A stretch of 64,000 nucleotides of DNA from positions 136,311 through 200,310 of the forward strand of contig RQTK01000314.1 in NCBI GenBank assembly GCA_003991915.1, written 5' to 3'. Numbering within the stretch: position 1 is the first letter of the stretch; every line of letters starts with the position of its first letter. This DNA comes from Elysia chlorotica. Its lineage: Eukaryota; Mollusca; Gastropoda; Plakobranchidae. Of the stretch, positions 1-36,400 are shown in pieces. The notes beneath the pieces are model-generated. The model saw only the letters and a list, made by a program, of their open reading frames with translations. It was not told the origin of the DNA and did no database searches. The position numbers and the translations under genes are program-made.

Positions 1-88
<88 letters not shown>
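1..88. repeat. (AAT)n microsatellite at window edge
   Basis: Uninterrupted AAT triplets run from the first base, so the true array extends out of the window. The following 490 bases (89-582) are AT-rich with no recognisable gene; I take them as BRSK intron. Confidence 0.95.
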
Positions 89-582
89 GTAAAAGTTTTT
101 ATAAATGTGTTTTCAACCATTTGTTCATTGCGACTGCTTGGCAGATTTTCTTACTATATTCAGCATTATCTGCAGTATGAAGTACAAAAGTAGTTCCAGT
201 GCTATGTTAATTAGATCTCTGGCCGTTTTATTCAGTTCCAATATTCTACGGCACGAAATGGTGCAAAAACAGTTGTTGAGAGATACCCCGGTACTGAACA
301 TTTGAAAGGTCAATACAATACTTCCGAAAAAATAACAAGAAAAAACGAAGAGGCGTAAAAATCGAAATTTAAGTAAAATAGAATTTTTGTTTACGTTGAC
401 TGTGGCTTAGTATCATAGAAAATTTATAAACACTTGATTGTACCTTTCTTTGTTCAATCACCATATTTCTATTGCAAAAACGATCATAAATAAATAAAAT
501 GTTATAACAGAAAAATATTTGACTAATATTGTGAGGTGCCAATTCTTATCAAGTATGACAAAGAAAATTTAGATCCAGACAA

Positions 583-1013
583 ACATTATTTATCGGGAGC
601 TCGTCACGGTGCATTTTCTATTTACTTTGTTGTAACTGGTCGTTTAGTATGCTCTTCCATTCGACGACGACAATATTTATCAGGAGCTAGTCTAACTAAG
701 TGTAAGTTTCTATTTACTTTGTTTTGACTGGTCGTTTAGAGCGCGCTTCCATTCGACGACGTCATTATTTATCGGGAGCTCGTCAACTGAAGAGCATTTT
801 CTATTTACTTTGTTGTGACTGGTCGTTTAGGGTGCTCTTCCATTCGACGACGACATAATTTATCGGTACTTTGTCAACTGAAGAGCATTTTCTATTTACT
901 TTGTTGTGACTGGTTGTTTATGGTGCTCTTCCATTTGACCACGTCATTATTTATCGGTAGCTCGTCAACTTTAGTGTATGTTTCTATTTACTTTGTTGTG
1001 ACTGGTGGTCTAG

Positions 1014-1043
<30 letters not shown>
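583..1043 (+). repeat. 91-bp tandem repeat carrying a splice acceptor and exon start
   Basis: Five diverged units have pyrimidine-rich cores starting near 615, 707, 798, 889 and 981, so the period is 91-92 bp. Each holds a TTTCTATTTACTTTGTTGTG-like tract, then TTTAG or CTAG, then a GCTCTTCCATTCGACGACG-like segment. The last copy is the genuine acceptor and first codons (GALPFDDD) of the BRSK exon at 1014. Upstream AGs remain at 646-647, 738-739 and 829-830; the fourth copy has lost it (TTTATGG). Confidence 0.9.
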
Positions 1044-24190
<23,147 letters not shown>

Positions 24191-25124
24191 CAATTCCTCA
24201 ACCCGTTTAGTGAACAATTGCTTGAGCTTTGCTATAAACTTTTGATACATGTACAGTCTTAGAACAATTCTTGCTGTGGCAGTAGCACTGTTGCAACGTT
24301 ATTTCTTTTGTTGAAATAGACACTTAGTTTTCTTATCAAATAAGTGCAAATCATATTTTACTTTGTTATATTATTGGTACCATATCTGTATTTAAATAAT
24401 CATAAATATCACTATTTGGTCATGTTATTTAAGGCCACATATATGTATGGATTATCATCCTGTTTAAATAGATACCCTCAGAAGCATCAGTTTTGTTGTT
24501 GTTTTTAATTTGGGTTGTTTTAATACAATTATCTTGCCACTATTAGAAATCTAACTCTACTTTTGTTTTTACCATTCAAACTACTTCAAAACTTTAAAAA
24601 ATGGCTAAGAAACAATGGAAGATGTAATCATTTTTATTTTCATGCTATTTTTAGTGCATTCATGTAAAATTGGTTGTTTTCTTCCTGTTGTCATTTTTGA
24701 ACGAAATTTTGATTACAATAATTTAAGAAAAATTGTATCTGAAAAACATAGTGTCTATTTTCTTTTCTACGAGACTTAAAGGTCTTTCAATAGCAAACTT
24801 GAGATAAGAAAGCTCTTTAACAATTCAAAGCAGATGCGCGACATTTTCTTCAGGCATGTTGGAGGCTTTGCATTAATGTCTCAGTCCATCTAGTTGTATG
24901 CTGCATCAAATCCCTGAGACGAGAACCAGTTTGTACTTGTAATGCGTCATTCCTCAAGGCATTGCAGCTACAAGAAGTGTAATTGTATGAGTAATTGTAT
25001 GAGTAGGCCTACTAAAACAAAGTTGTCTCACAACAAATGGCAGATCAAACATTTTGTTTTTCTTTCTTTCTTAACTTTCAACATACTATAACTGTACCTC
25101 ACTGATCATTTTGCTCAACTATTG

Positions 25125-26390
25125 GAAGCGCAATTGCTTACCAATCTTACCACTCTCAGTACTTATGTTGGTACCTTCACGGTACTAATCAAAGAATGGT
25201 TTTAGTATTGCAAAGTATTTAATTATTCTAATAGCCCCTCTTTCCTTCATTTATTTGCCTTGTTTCTTCATATACATGTACTTACGTTATAATCAAGTTT
25301 TATAGCATAATTGTAGCGTTGCACACAGTGATCCCGAACATTCATAATTCATCATGCGCAATAGATGGAAGGAAAATTTTAAGAGTTAGTGACGTCAAAG
25401 CCCAATGAGTCAGCTAGCTACGCCATTAGATACGTCAGCAGGTAGATATTCAGCCTTCGTGATGATTGATAAAATTGAGCCTTTAAAACGGCTACTAAAA
25501 TTGAGCCTCTGTATAACCTGTGTACCTGTGTATAATATATTTCAGGAGCCAGTGTAAAGCCCTTTTGTCTTTTTGGTTGCCCGGTGGCTTACAAGAACTT
25601 AGTAATTTAAGCATTGGGTTCGTCAGGTGGTTATAATTGTCTTTCTCTCACTTTCTCAGTCCTCTCACAAACAAAAAGCAGCACTGATGCAGAGTCTCAA
25701 AGTTTATTGAATGAAATGCACACATGTGTGATGTTCAGATCAGTAGAGCTGGGGGCTCACAAAGGTTCACAAAAGTTAATGATAGACTCAAGATCGTTAA
25801 TCCAAAGTTTCAATTTTAGAAACTGTCCCATAGGTTCAATTTTATCAATCGTCCTGAAGGCTAAATATTGTTGATCTTCCAAAGGCTCCTCAAGGCTAGC
25901 ACAAGGTCCCCCTGCCAACGAAATCATGGTGTTGGTCAAGTAGAAAGGCGTTTGTTAGATGTTCGAATGTGAAATAGGTTTAGGGGATATATTTTTTATG
26001 CAATACGGAAGGACCACTTCCTAATGGATTTCATTTTAAAATTAGGATATAATACCACATTTATTTTTGGGTAGTGTTGGTGACTTACAGGATGGGATGG
26101 GGGTCGTTCTGGGCTTGTCTTCAGGCTTTTCTGATCAACTGCTGACGTATCTAATGGCCTAGCTGGCTGACTCATTCGGCTCTGACGTCGCGAAGATGAT
26201 GCTTTATAAGACTTGATAACGTATATGTATAAAGGAACAAGGGAAAGAAATTATGGAAAGAGGGGCTATTGGGATAATTAAATACTTTGCAATACTAATA
26301 CCATTTTTTTTTTATCAGTACTGTAAAAGTACCTACCCCTCTGTACTGTTTATCATAGAATGGATGAGTAATCAATTGTGGGTCTGCACT
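25125..26390. mobile_element. ~1.2-kb foldback element with long inverted arms
   Basis: 25197-25300 (TAGTATTGCAAAGTATTTAA, AATAGCCCCTCTTTCC, CGTTATAATCAAG) recurs inverted at 26210-26305. 25395-25445 (AATGAGTCAG, CATTAGATACGTCAGCAG) recurs inverted at 26135-26190. Outer CAGTAC (25157) and GTACTG (26343) are also inverted. Arms are about 250 bp, diverged; the middle is unrelated and noncoding. Confidence 0.8.
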
Positions 26391-27507
26391 GTTGGCCATA
26401 CCACCCTCTGACAATCCAAGTAGATAATTCAATTCATGCCATCTTATTCTGTCATTAATCTTTTTTTCTTGGTGTATGCAGTACACAGGTTGAACTGTTC
26501 ATAATTAATAGCTTTTAATGTGGTAAAAGAAAAAAAAAAAAGAAAAATAGTTGCGCTGCAGGACTGAATCTCTCCAAGACTAAGTACATGCAGAGCTTGA
26601 TTCTTGAGGAAACCGAAATCAGTCTAAAAAAACTTACACTGGGAATCGCTTGCACGTCTACATATTATCTGTAGGCTTACTGTACTTGCATTTATGGTTT
26701 AACAAAATTTTGTTGCGTTTGTTAAGAGAAAACGAGCTTGTCTGTGCTGTGCACAAGGCTTAAATTTTGGAGGATATTGTTTTATTTTTGTCAGTCAGGA
26801 GGAGCATCACTTCTTATTGAAGAAGAAGAATCACAGAAAGCAGAATGAAATTTATATTTTGAGAAGTTGCTGGGGTTTGTTTTCCATTTCCTCATCTTTG
26901 TTATAAATATTATCTGAAGCAATCTTTCAACATGCACACTTTTTTTCATTCTTTCTTTCAGATCATTAAACCATTAATACCTTCACATAGACTTTATCTT
27001 ATGTAGTTGTAAATTGACATCCCAACGACTTGTTTTTATGGATTTATTAATTGAACTTGTGAAAAGTCTGATATGTGTGAGAGTTTGTAATATCAAATTA
27101 ATGAACATGTTGCAGAATGTGTTAAACAAATAGGTTGATCATGGATATTTTAATATGTTTGGTTTTATTTTTGACTAATTATGAACTTTTTCTGACTGGA
27201 AGATCTTGGGGATACATCTCCCAAAACGCATTGTGACTCTTAATCCACAACGAATTTATAGTCACCGATAGATCTAGTTGGTTTTTATACTTTAATCCGT
27301 CAGTTTTTCTATTTCAATTTGCAGTATAATTGAATGTAATAGAAAAATCAAAACTGTTGGTTACATGCAAATAATTTTCTATCTGTTTCTAGCTATGAAG
27401 GTTTGGGGCTAAATTTGTTTGTTTGTTTTTTTTTAAAGAGATTTTGTTCAACAGCAAATAAATCCATTTAATCTTTTTTTGTAATCCTTGAACTCAAGTT
27501 TGATGAC

Positions 27508-28370
27508 AAAGAAAGACGTCAGCAAATTGTTTGATAAATTAGAAAGCAGTCAGCAAATGTTTTTATAACTTAGAAAGTGGTCAGCAAATTGTTTTTATAA
27601 ATAAGAAAGCAGTCAGCAAATGTTTTTATAAATTAGAAAGTGGTCGGCAAATGTTTTTATAAATAAGAAAGCAGTCAGCAAATTGTTTTATAAATTAGAA
27701 AGCAGTCAGCAAATTGTTTGATAAATTAGAAAGCAGTCAGCAAATGTTTTTATAAATTAGAAAGTGGTCGGCAAATTGTTTGATAAATTAGAAAGCAGTC
27801 AGTAAATTGTTTTATAAATTAGAAAGCAGTCAACAAATGGTTTGATAAATTAGAAAACAGTCAGCAAATTGTTTGATAAATTAGAAAGCAGTCAACAAAT
27901 TGTGTGATAAATTAGAAAGCAGTCAGCAAATTGTTTGATAAATTAGAAAGTAGTCAACAAATTGTTTTATAAATAAGAAAGCAGTCAGCAAATGGTTTTA
28001 TAAATTAGAAAGCAGTCAGCAAATTGTTTGATAAATTAGAAAGCAGTCAGCATATTGTTTGATAACAAAGAAAGCCGTCAACAAATTGTTTGATAAATTA
28101 GAAAGCAGTCAGCAAATTGATTGATAACAAAGAAAGCCGTCAACAAATTGTTTGATAAATTAGAAGGCAGTCAGCAAATGGTTTGATGAATTAGAAGACA
28201 GTCAGCAAATTGTTTGATAAATTAGAAAGCAGTCAGCAAATTGTTTTATAAATAAGAAAGCAGTCAGAAAATGGTTTTATAAATTAGAAAGCAGTCAGCA
28301 AATTGTTTTATAAATTAGAAAGCAGTCAAGAAATTGTTTGATAAATATTATTAGAAAGCAGTCAGCAAAT
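27508..28370. repeat. ~31-bp minisatellite, roughly 28 units
   Basis: Units read AGAAAGCAGTCAGCAAATTG then TTTGATAAATT, with variants TTTTATAA, AACAAAG and GTGGTCGG. Moderate divergence points to an old array. Confidence 0.93.
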
Positions 28371-30894
28371 TGATCAATCAGTAACTATGCACTACATGTA
28401 CTTCCTTTTCCCCAGAATGCAAAAAAAAAATAAAAAGATTTCTCAATCCCAAAACAAATCAGGATTGCAGCATTAGCAGGAATCGAATATTCAACACATT
28501 TGTATGTTTGAAATGGGATGCTTACTGTCAACAACAAAATTAATTTTATTGTGAGCATATGGTAAATTATGTGAATGTTCCAAATGATGAGGAATATTTT
28601 GTTTAATATAAAAATATGTATGAAGGTCTGCATGTATTGCCTGAGTGTTGAAATTCAATGTTGCTGTGTGTGAGTATATTCCGTATATTGTACTTCAGTT
28701 GACGGGGATGTAGAAGTGCTGGACGATACATTTTGTCTCCCTTAGGTATAGATTGTAAAGACTTCACCTCAAAACAGACATAAGAACGTTTTATATTATC
28801 TTTATATATTGAGATTGTGTGAGTATTTTTTGCACATGTTGGTGGTACATCTAGCTTTGAAACACTCCAGCGTTGCATTTGACTTATTAAAAGTGCTAAC
28901 TTATTCAGCAGGGACATGGGAAATACTGTTCTACTTCACTCTCTTGTTCTAGGCGGTGGGAATAATTATATACGCATAGACCTATGTCCTACATAAAATG
29001 AGCTTGTATCATAATAGTATGGATCTGTGAAAAAAGGAAACAAATGGTTTAATCTTAATTGCTACTAAAGCAAACATAATATAATGATCTCACATCAGGG
29101 CTTAAATAAAAAGACTGCTGTGTATCTTTGCAAAATATTTGGACTTCATAAATATCTTTTTCAGATTTTTGGTCCAGAATGGATGATGACATGCCAGAAG
29201 TTGTTAAGTTTTTCCCTATCAGTTAATGTTTTATCCTTCAATGACTCCTAATGACAGACGTTCTTTTGAACAACATAAATATAATTTAAAATAATTCGAG
29301 AGAAAATTACTCTTTAGTTTTACAGCGTCATAAATGAACATTTACTGATGGCTTAAACTAGCAACCAAGAAAAAAGAAATTAACTCCATGGAGGTCATTT
29401 ATATTTTTACAAAACTGATCTGTTGTGTTGAGAATTTTGGTAATGTGACTTTTTTATCCAGAAACAAAATTTATTTCTGGCCAAAACATTTTTAAGGTTT
29501 TATGGTGAAGTCCGGAGAAAATTAAAGAAGAAATTGCCTTTTATATATATATTTCATAACGGTTGCAAAAAGTTCTGGCTACTTGTGAATTAGATTGGTG
29601 AAGCTCATTTAAAAAAAAAAAAGATTTCTTTTTAATGTCTGGACTCGAAAAAAAAAAGAAAAAGAAAAGGTTGAAATCACAGAACAGTTATAGTGTTATT
29701 TATCCATCGCATAATCATAATAGACTTAAATGTATAGGCCCTATTAAGATTTGTGCCATTTTTCACTAAGGGGATTTTTCAATTTTTAATGGGGTTTGTT
29801 TTCCAATTTTGAATCAACAGTTTGAAAAAAAAATAAAGAGAAAGGTGTTTGTGTGTTCTCATGCGGTGAGAACAAATCAAAGCATACTACTATTACTAAT
29901 ACTAGACCAAATCTAAGTTTTGAAAAACTCTCCCTTGACCATGTGGTTACGTGTGTTTATTTGTGAACCGCTGTTGTGTAATGTTAAGTATGCTGAGAAA
30001 ACTGTGAGGATGCTCACTCTCCTATTCCTACTTGTATGATTAATTCAGAAGGCATTACATTTCTTTGTGTACTCAATTTTGCTATCGTATGCCAGTAGAT
30101 TCCTTTGCGAATGCTAATGGTAGCATTCTGGTTCAACCCACAGAACCTGTGTCTAGATTTAGTTTATTGTAAACGTTTAATGTAAACATATGCATTTTAC
30201 AACATTTGTCTTTATGATTACAATGATATAAAAATCAATAAATTTGAGGGGAAAAAACCTTGCTTGTCAGTTAATGATATAAAAAGTTATTTTTCTTTAA
30301 TGTGCTTTATTTTCATTTGTTGGCTTCTTAATCCTACAGTGTCGCTACTATTTAGTGTGTGGTGTTGGGCTGGATTTAGTAATTTATATAGGGGTCATAA
30401 AATGTACTAGCAGACAGCACAAATTTATTTTAAACCATAAAACCTATACATTTTTTGAAAGCTGAAAGGGTGTAGACAATTTTGAAGCAGGTTTTGGTAC
30501 CATACCATACTTTCAAAGCCAAGGTCAGGTTGCTAGTCTACAAAATAATCACTTTGTCATCAAATTACTTAAAAACCAACATGTTTAGCTCCAAAAAATA
30601 GGATAAAAGTTGTAGATAATTTATTCAGCTTTCAGAAAATGTATTGGTCTAATAGTCTCACCCCAAGAATAAACCAGCTATAGCAGATTCATGCAACAGA
30701 AAAAGTGACCATAAACTTCAAGAATGATTCCAAGTTTTCTCTCTAACCATTGCCAACACAAAAGAATGCCTTGTACAAAGCATGCAGAAGTAGATTGAGT
30801 ACTTAGCTGGCATTGTTTTTTAGGTCTCTTCATCAACTAGATCTACATCTCTGTTTCTATCTACTTCTAACTCAACTGCTCTTGGCACTGAATT

Positions 30895-31341
30895 GCTAGG
30901 TCTAGATCTAGATCTAACTACTGGCTCCTCGCCTCCTTCACTGTCACTACTAGATTTAGATCTACTAGACTACCACTACCATCACTAACAATATCAAAAT
31001 GATCATCACTCTCACCATCTAAGACATCTAAAACTTGTTCTCGAGTAGGTAATTTCCTTCCTGATGAACCTGCTCCTTGGTTATATATTGTGGCTTTCAA
31101 GAGAAAATCGAGTGTCAACATGTAAACAAACTTACAAAGTATAAGCTGAAAACAGCTGTTATCTGCATTCCAAACCACACTGAAAGGAAGTGGAACTCCT
31201 TTATTCCTGTAAGAATGGTTTCGATTTATTTGGCGGTGTAGAGAAGCTTTAGTCAGCCATAAAATAAACTCTTTTGATTGGCCGTAACTACAGCAGCTTC
31301 TTAACAGCCGATTTTTCTGCCGTTAACACGTCTAGGGTTAA
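30895..31341 (-). mobile_element. Possible piggyBac-like remnant
   Basis: An open minus frame (30918-31178) contains PTREQVLDVLDGESDDHFD, an acidic stretch like the N-terminus of piggyBac-type transposases. At 31331-31341 TCTAGGG is followed by TTAA; read on the minus strand this is TTAACCCTAGA, close to piggyBac termini, which insert at TTAA. I found no matching left end. Confidence 0.35.
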
Positions 31342-32800
31342 CGTAACCAACTAGGCTATTTTATCAGTCACAGCACAAACAAAAATTCCACTAAAATTGC
31401 ATCATTTTTATTTTGAAATAAAATAAAACACAAATTTATCCACTCTAACAGAATCGATCACACCCTTTAAATGGTAAATACAATTGTTCAGGCTCATGTT
31501 TATGTTGGCATTAATAAATCATTATCTTCAATCTGCTTAAGATTGGCACATACTATCTTGCTATGAGCTAAGGAAGTTTGATAAAAGAAATGCATTAATT
31601 AACTGCATCATGGATCAAATCAACCAGTTGTTTCTTCAATCTTGAAATCTTTGGCAACAGTTATTATGTGTGCCTAAAATTATAAAGCTCATTGAATTTG
31701 TTTTATTCGAAATTTGAATTTTCATCTTAATCACACTGATAATTTTTAATTTTACATTTATTTTATATCACTAACTATTTCTCCCCGATATTATTTGCGT
31801 TTTTTTTCTCTAGGTCAACAAATGGTGTTTCCATATTTATTGTACTACTAATTGATTAAACAAGCACGGTCAAAAACAAGAAAAAGATTTAAAAGCAAAC
31901 AAGCGTGCTGAATGGTCTGGTAAAGGTTTATTTGTCCCCCAAGTTGTTGGGCAATGGGACGCAGATGAAACAGCACTTTCAAATTTCTTTTGTTTCATTT
32001 GTGTGTGATTGGCTAAAACATGACACATTCAATATTCTTAACAGTGATAACACAAAATTTAAAAAAAAAATGATTTAAAAAAAACATACAAATGGAACAG
32101 CAAAACAAAGCTCTGTTTGCGCTTCTAGCAGCTAGGAGAGACAAAATCTACAGGAACTTAGGATTACAATTTTGATCTAAACCAAACTAGATCTAAAGTA
32201 CTGCTATAGAATCTCTTCCTTCAAAAAGAAAAGCATCAACATTTTAAGTCAGCAATGCTAAATTGTAACAATTTTTCGCCCCAACACTAATTTGCTAACG
32301 TGAAGTAAAATGAAATAATTAACCAATGTAAAGGATTGCTCTTTTGAAATTCTAACCAGCATTTTCATGATCTAAGATAGAGAGAGAAAAAAAGCATCCA
32401 TTGCATTCTTTACATTTAATGTAAACTAAAAATCAATCGCAAAAGCAATTTATTGATCTCCAGGGACGACTGAAGGTACAACCTCTCAAGCCAGCCGTGG
32501 ACGGCTAATAAAAAGCAAAAACATACAAGTAACATTAAACCAGTCTGGAGTTCTGGAGGGAAGAACTTTCCTGCCAGGTTTCAGAGACAATGACAGAGCA
32601 GCCTTCTCAACCAAATTCTGAGAGCTGACTCATTCACTTCTTGAGCATTTTCTACTTCCCACTATAGAAAAAAAATGACAGGTAAATGGAAATAGATCTA
32701 GAAGCGCATTTGTGAGCCAGTTTGTCGTTGATTCTTACACAGGAAATTCCAACATTAAGTTCACAGAGATGGAGCTGATTGCCATATAGTCTGTCGCTTT

Positions 32801-32844
32801 AGTATTCTTTGCTCTAAACACAGCAATTTAGAGCAAAGAATACT
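32801..32844. repeat. Perfect 18-bp inverted repeat with 8-nt loop
   Basis: AGTATTCTTTGCTCTAAA (32801-32818), loop CACAGCAA, then its exact complement at 32827-32844. It lies about 500 bp beyond the Caprin stop, so probably in the Caprin 3' UTR. Confidence 0.85.
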
Positions 32845-33337
32845 GATTTGTCATTTTGTTTTAGGGAATGGGAAAAAAGAAAATAAATTGTTTATTAAAT
32901 AACAGCCCTTTAAACTAAGTAGGGTAAGCACATCTATGAATCTGTTTAGATAACACAATATGCCATAAGTGCCCTTTAGAGAGCAAAAACACACGTCGCC
33001 TATTCATCTTTCTCCTTGTATCCATGCACAAGAGGATAGACGAAAACATGACAAGGTGTCCACCCTACATTTATCCTTGTTCACTTCTTACGGTCAATGA
33101 TTTAGGCTAAAACCTTTTTGGTTTAAAAAAATTACACTGAAATTCAATTACTAAAAGAAGAAAAAAAAAAAAAATGAATCAATAATACAACTTCTTTCAC
33201 AGTCTCCCGCTTTCGTTACAAGAAAAAAAAAGCAAACCCTAAAAACTTTCTCAAAGCAAAAGAAAACTTGTAAACTAAAAACCAGCGCAGCGACCCCTGT
33301 AGAGCGCAGGGCTTGGCCCAGGCCTGTCCGTCCCGCT

Positions 33338-33432
33338 TCACTGGGCTGGAGTGGTGCGGCTGTACTGGCCAGTGCGCGGAGCTCCTCTGGGCGCGCCCTG
33401 CCCCCCGCCTCGTGGCATGCCCCCACGCATCC
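33338..33432 (-). CDS. CAPRIN1: Caprin last exon: RGG tail and stop
   Basis: After TGTTTCAG it encodes GMRGGMPRGGGQGAPRGAPR, then TGQYSRTTPAQ and TGA (33338-33340). GPRGAPRGRGG is the human counterpart. Confidence 0.93.
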
Positions 33433-36400
33433 CTGAAACAGTTACCACAGAAATATAACAACGTCACTGGGTTGCACATAAAACGTACTACTCCAATGGA
33501 GAGAAAAAAAGCAGAGCTTGATTTAATCTTTTAAACAACACCATCTGATTCGGTTTTAATTTACACTGAAAACAAATATGTAATATAAGTCTATTTAAAA
33601 AGAACGTTATCCAAAACATTGAGGAATATGAAGATCAAGCTGTGCATCTTTTTCTTTTTAATTACACTTTATGAAAGGAGGTCTAAGAAAAAGACAGAGT
33701 TTGCTCTGACCTCCAGTTCCGCCGCGGCCCATGCTGGCAGTGCCACCCCGGTTGTTGTAGCCCGGCCCTCCCTGGCCCCCGGGGCCGCCCATCCCGCCAC
33801 CTCGTCCTTTGCTGTAGACCTGGTTGCCAAAACCTCCGCCTCCAGAGTTAGCAGCGTTGTTGTAGCCTCCCTGGAAGCCGTCCGACCTGTAGCCTGCGTT
33901 AGCTTGGTAGCCTTGGTAGGTGCCGCCTGAGGATGGAACAAACAGGGTCAATTGTAGAGACCTACACTGCACTTAGCCTCAGGCTGTTTGAAATCAAAAG
34001 GTATTGCAGGCAAAACAGTGTGTAATTTTATGTAAAAGTTAATTGGGGTATGAGTATCTGATTGACACTGGTTATACAATTCAAATGTTTGTATGAGAAA
34101 ATTAAATGGTAAATTGGTAGGGAGCACTCCCAACAATTTCAAATCCATGAGCTGTAAAACCTGGTTATCTAAATTGAGTGACAATTACAAGTGTATATAG
34201 CAAATCTGGTTACTTGGTTATCTTTTAGGGAATTGATCTTTTTTAGTTCCTGCTGATTTTTTCCCACCTGCAGTGTGAATCTTTCAGGGTGGTTCAGTAA
34301 ACTATTGCTACAAAACAGTGTTAAAAGAACATCTACACCTTCACAATTAGGTACTAGGAGTACGATTTATATGTTCCTGCCTGATTTCACTAACTCATCT
34401 AAATCATAACCCATGTGATGCTTTGAAGGTGGCCAGACAGCCAGATGGCCAGCCTGGGTCTCGCACGGGTGACTGGGTGTGAAAACAATGGGGTTTGACA
34501 CGACTTCACCTGGTTGGCTGACTTAAGTGTTGCGCTGATATCGCCGATATTTTGTTCCATTAATTCAATTGATAAGTTCATAAAACATATGTCTATTACA
34601 CTGAGAAGTTGGTTGATTTCACTATCTTTGTTTCTGCTTTTTATTAATCGATTATTACTAATCGTGTGGGAGGAATATGTGTCCAGAAAACTTGTAGCCC
34701 CAATTGAAAGTTCTACAATATAGAAATGGAAATATCAGCTGCAGATTAAAACATCTGACGCCCTACTTGTCAATCCAGAGCACTAATGCTGGAGATATCT
34801 GGCGCCTTATATCGCTAAAAAATGCAATCTTCAAAAATATGTGATGTCCCATAGGTTTCCTACAGAGATGGGCGGAAAAAAAGCGGTGACACCAAAGATT
34901 TGAACCTTGGACCTCCTGCTCCTCAGTCCCGAGCACTGGACACTGAGCTATCTTTACGCCCCTACTAAGCCAACGCTAATAATATTTAAATTTAATTAGA
35001 TCTACATCCCACAAATTTCTAGAAAAATATCAGACAAGATTTTGGGCCACCTGTTGAGTACCGCAAAATCTGCTTGAGAATGCAGGCCACGTGAGGCGCT
35101 AGTGATCAAAGATTATCAAGCGAAGCACCGGCAGTTACAGTACATGCCAGCCTGCTATCTAAAGAAACTCAGTACAATGTAAAAGTGAGCCAATTGCAAT
35201 TACAAGAAGAAAACAATCACATCGAAGGCGATGAAAACCAAAATTTCACAAGGAAAACCGGAATATCACCCGATTTTAAATAAATAACGGAAAGATTCCG
35301 GAAAGAACAGAATCAGTGGCAGGTTTGATGTACTGTTATAATGAAGAAAGGCCTGCATCAACTAACCTCTGCCTCCCCTGCCTCCAGTGTTGGTGCCCCC
35401 TGGACCCCCGGCCCCGCGGTTGAAGCCGTTCTGCATGCCTGGCCCTCCGGTCCTGCTGGCACCGCCGCCGCCAGAGCCTCCGCGGCCGCCCCTGAAGCCA
35501 CCGCGCCCGCCTCGAGAGAATCCGCCACTAAAGCCATTACCTGAGGGCGGAAAAGTCGTGTTGCTTAGTGCCCAACATCAGCACTATATAGGCTATACTG
35601 TGGACCAGCCCCAAGACTAACGTCTGACAATTTTACATGCTACCTCACAGAGACATACTAACATTTGCCTGAGGAGGAACATATGGTTTAAACCTTCAAT
35701 TTACTCACCATACCGTGGAAAAAATTATTTGTTTTTAGGTGTTTGCTTTATTTTTCAATTTAGATTAGATACTTATAAAATACAGTGGACATTTTTGTTT
35801 GAAATTCATTTATACTCAACTGAAATTTTATACATTCCTCAAATTTCCTATTTCACAATTTTAAAAAGTAGAGTCAGTTTTCACCTTTTTTGTTTATATC
35901 CATTAAAATATTTTTTAAAGAAAGAAAAACAGATACAAAATTTAAAAAGCAAAATTGTTCAAATGAGGCAAGATAAAACCGTAATAAGCAAACACCAAGA
36001 AACTAGACTTCACACCTCGTGATTGGCCTGTTTGCTTCACCATACGTCAAAGCCTGCTCATGAAGCTGATGGAGCACACAAGACCAAATAAGTTGCACCT
36101 TTTCATTGCTTGATATTTTTAGTACAGAAAGTCAAATATTGAGTCCTAAGTGAAGTAGACAAGGTGTACTATAACAAGATGACGTCTCAAGGTCGTCTAC
36201 AAGTCACCCACTAATAGCGGGCTCCCCACTGAGCTGGGATCACAGAGCTACCCTTTATATCGGCGCCCAGCAGCGCTCAGTTGAGAGCGCTAAACCCTTA
36301 AAGTAGGCGCTCTCCAGAGCCATGGTTCACAGTGAAAATCCTCCAAAGCCCAAGCAAAACCTCAGCGATAATGTCTTTGGACATACACACAGGTCAGGTT

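Larger units (their letters stand above)
24191..33337. other. Convergent 3' intergenic region
   Basis: BRSK (plus) and Caprin (minus) end towards each other here. I could not fix either poly(A) site: the first plus-strand AATAAA after the BRSK stop that I found is near 27462, and minus-strand hexamers occur near 32890 and 32449. Contents are listed separately. Remaining sequence is AT-rich without recognisable genes. Confidence 0.7.

Noticed and set aside
27508-28370. CRISPR-like array
   Set aside because: Units are contiguous with no unique spacers, and the DNA is eukaryotic.
28603-28917. 104-codon minus-strand frame (SLLNKLALLISQMQRW)
   Set aside because: No family recognised, no splice or neighbour context; could be a transposon scrap, not supportable as a gene.
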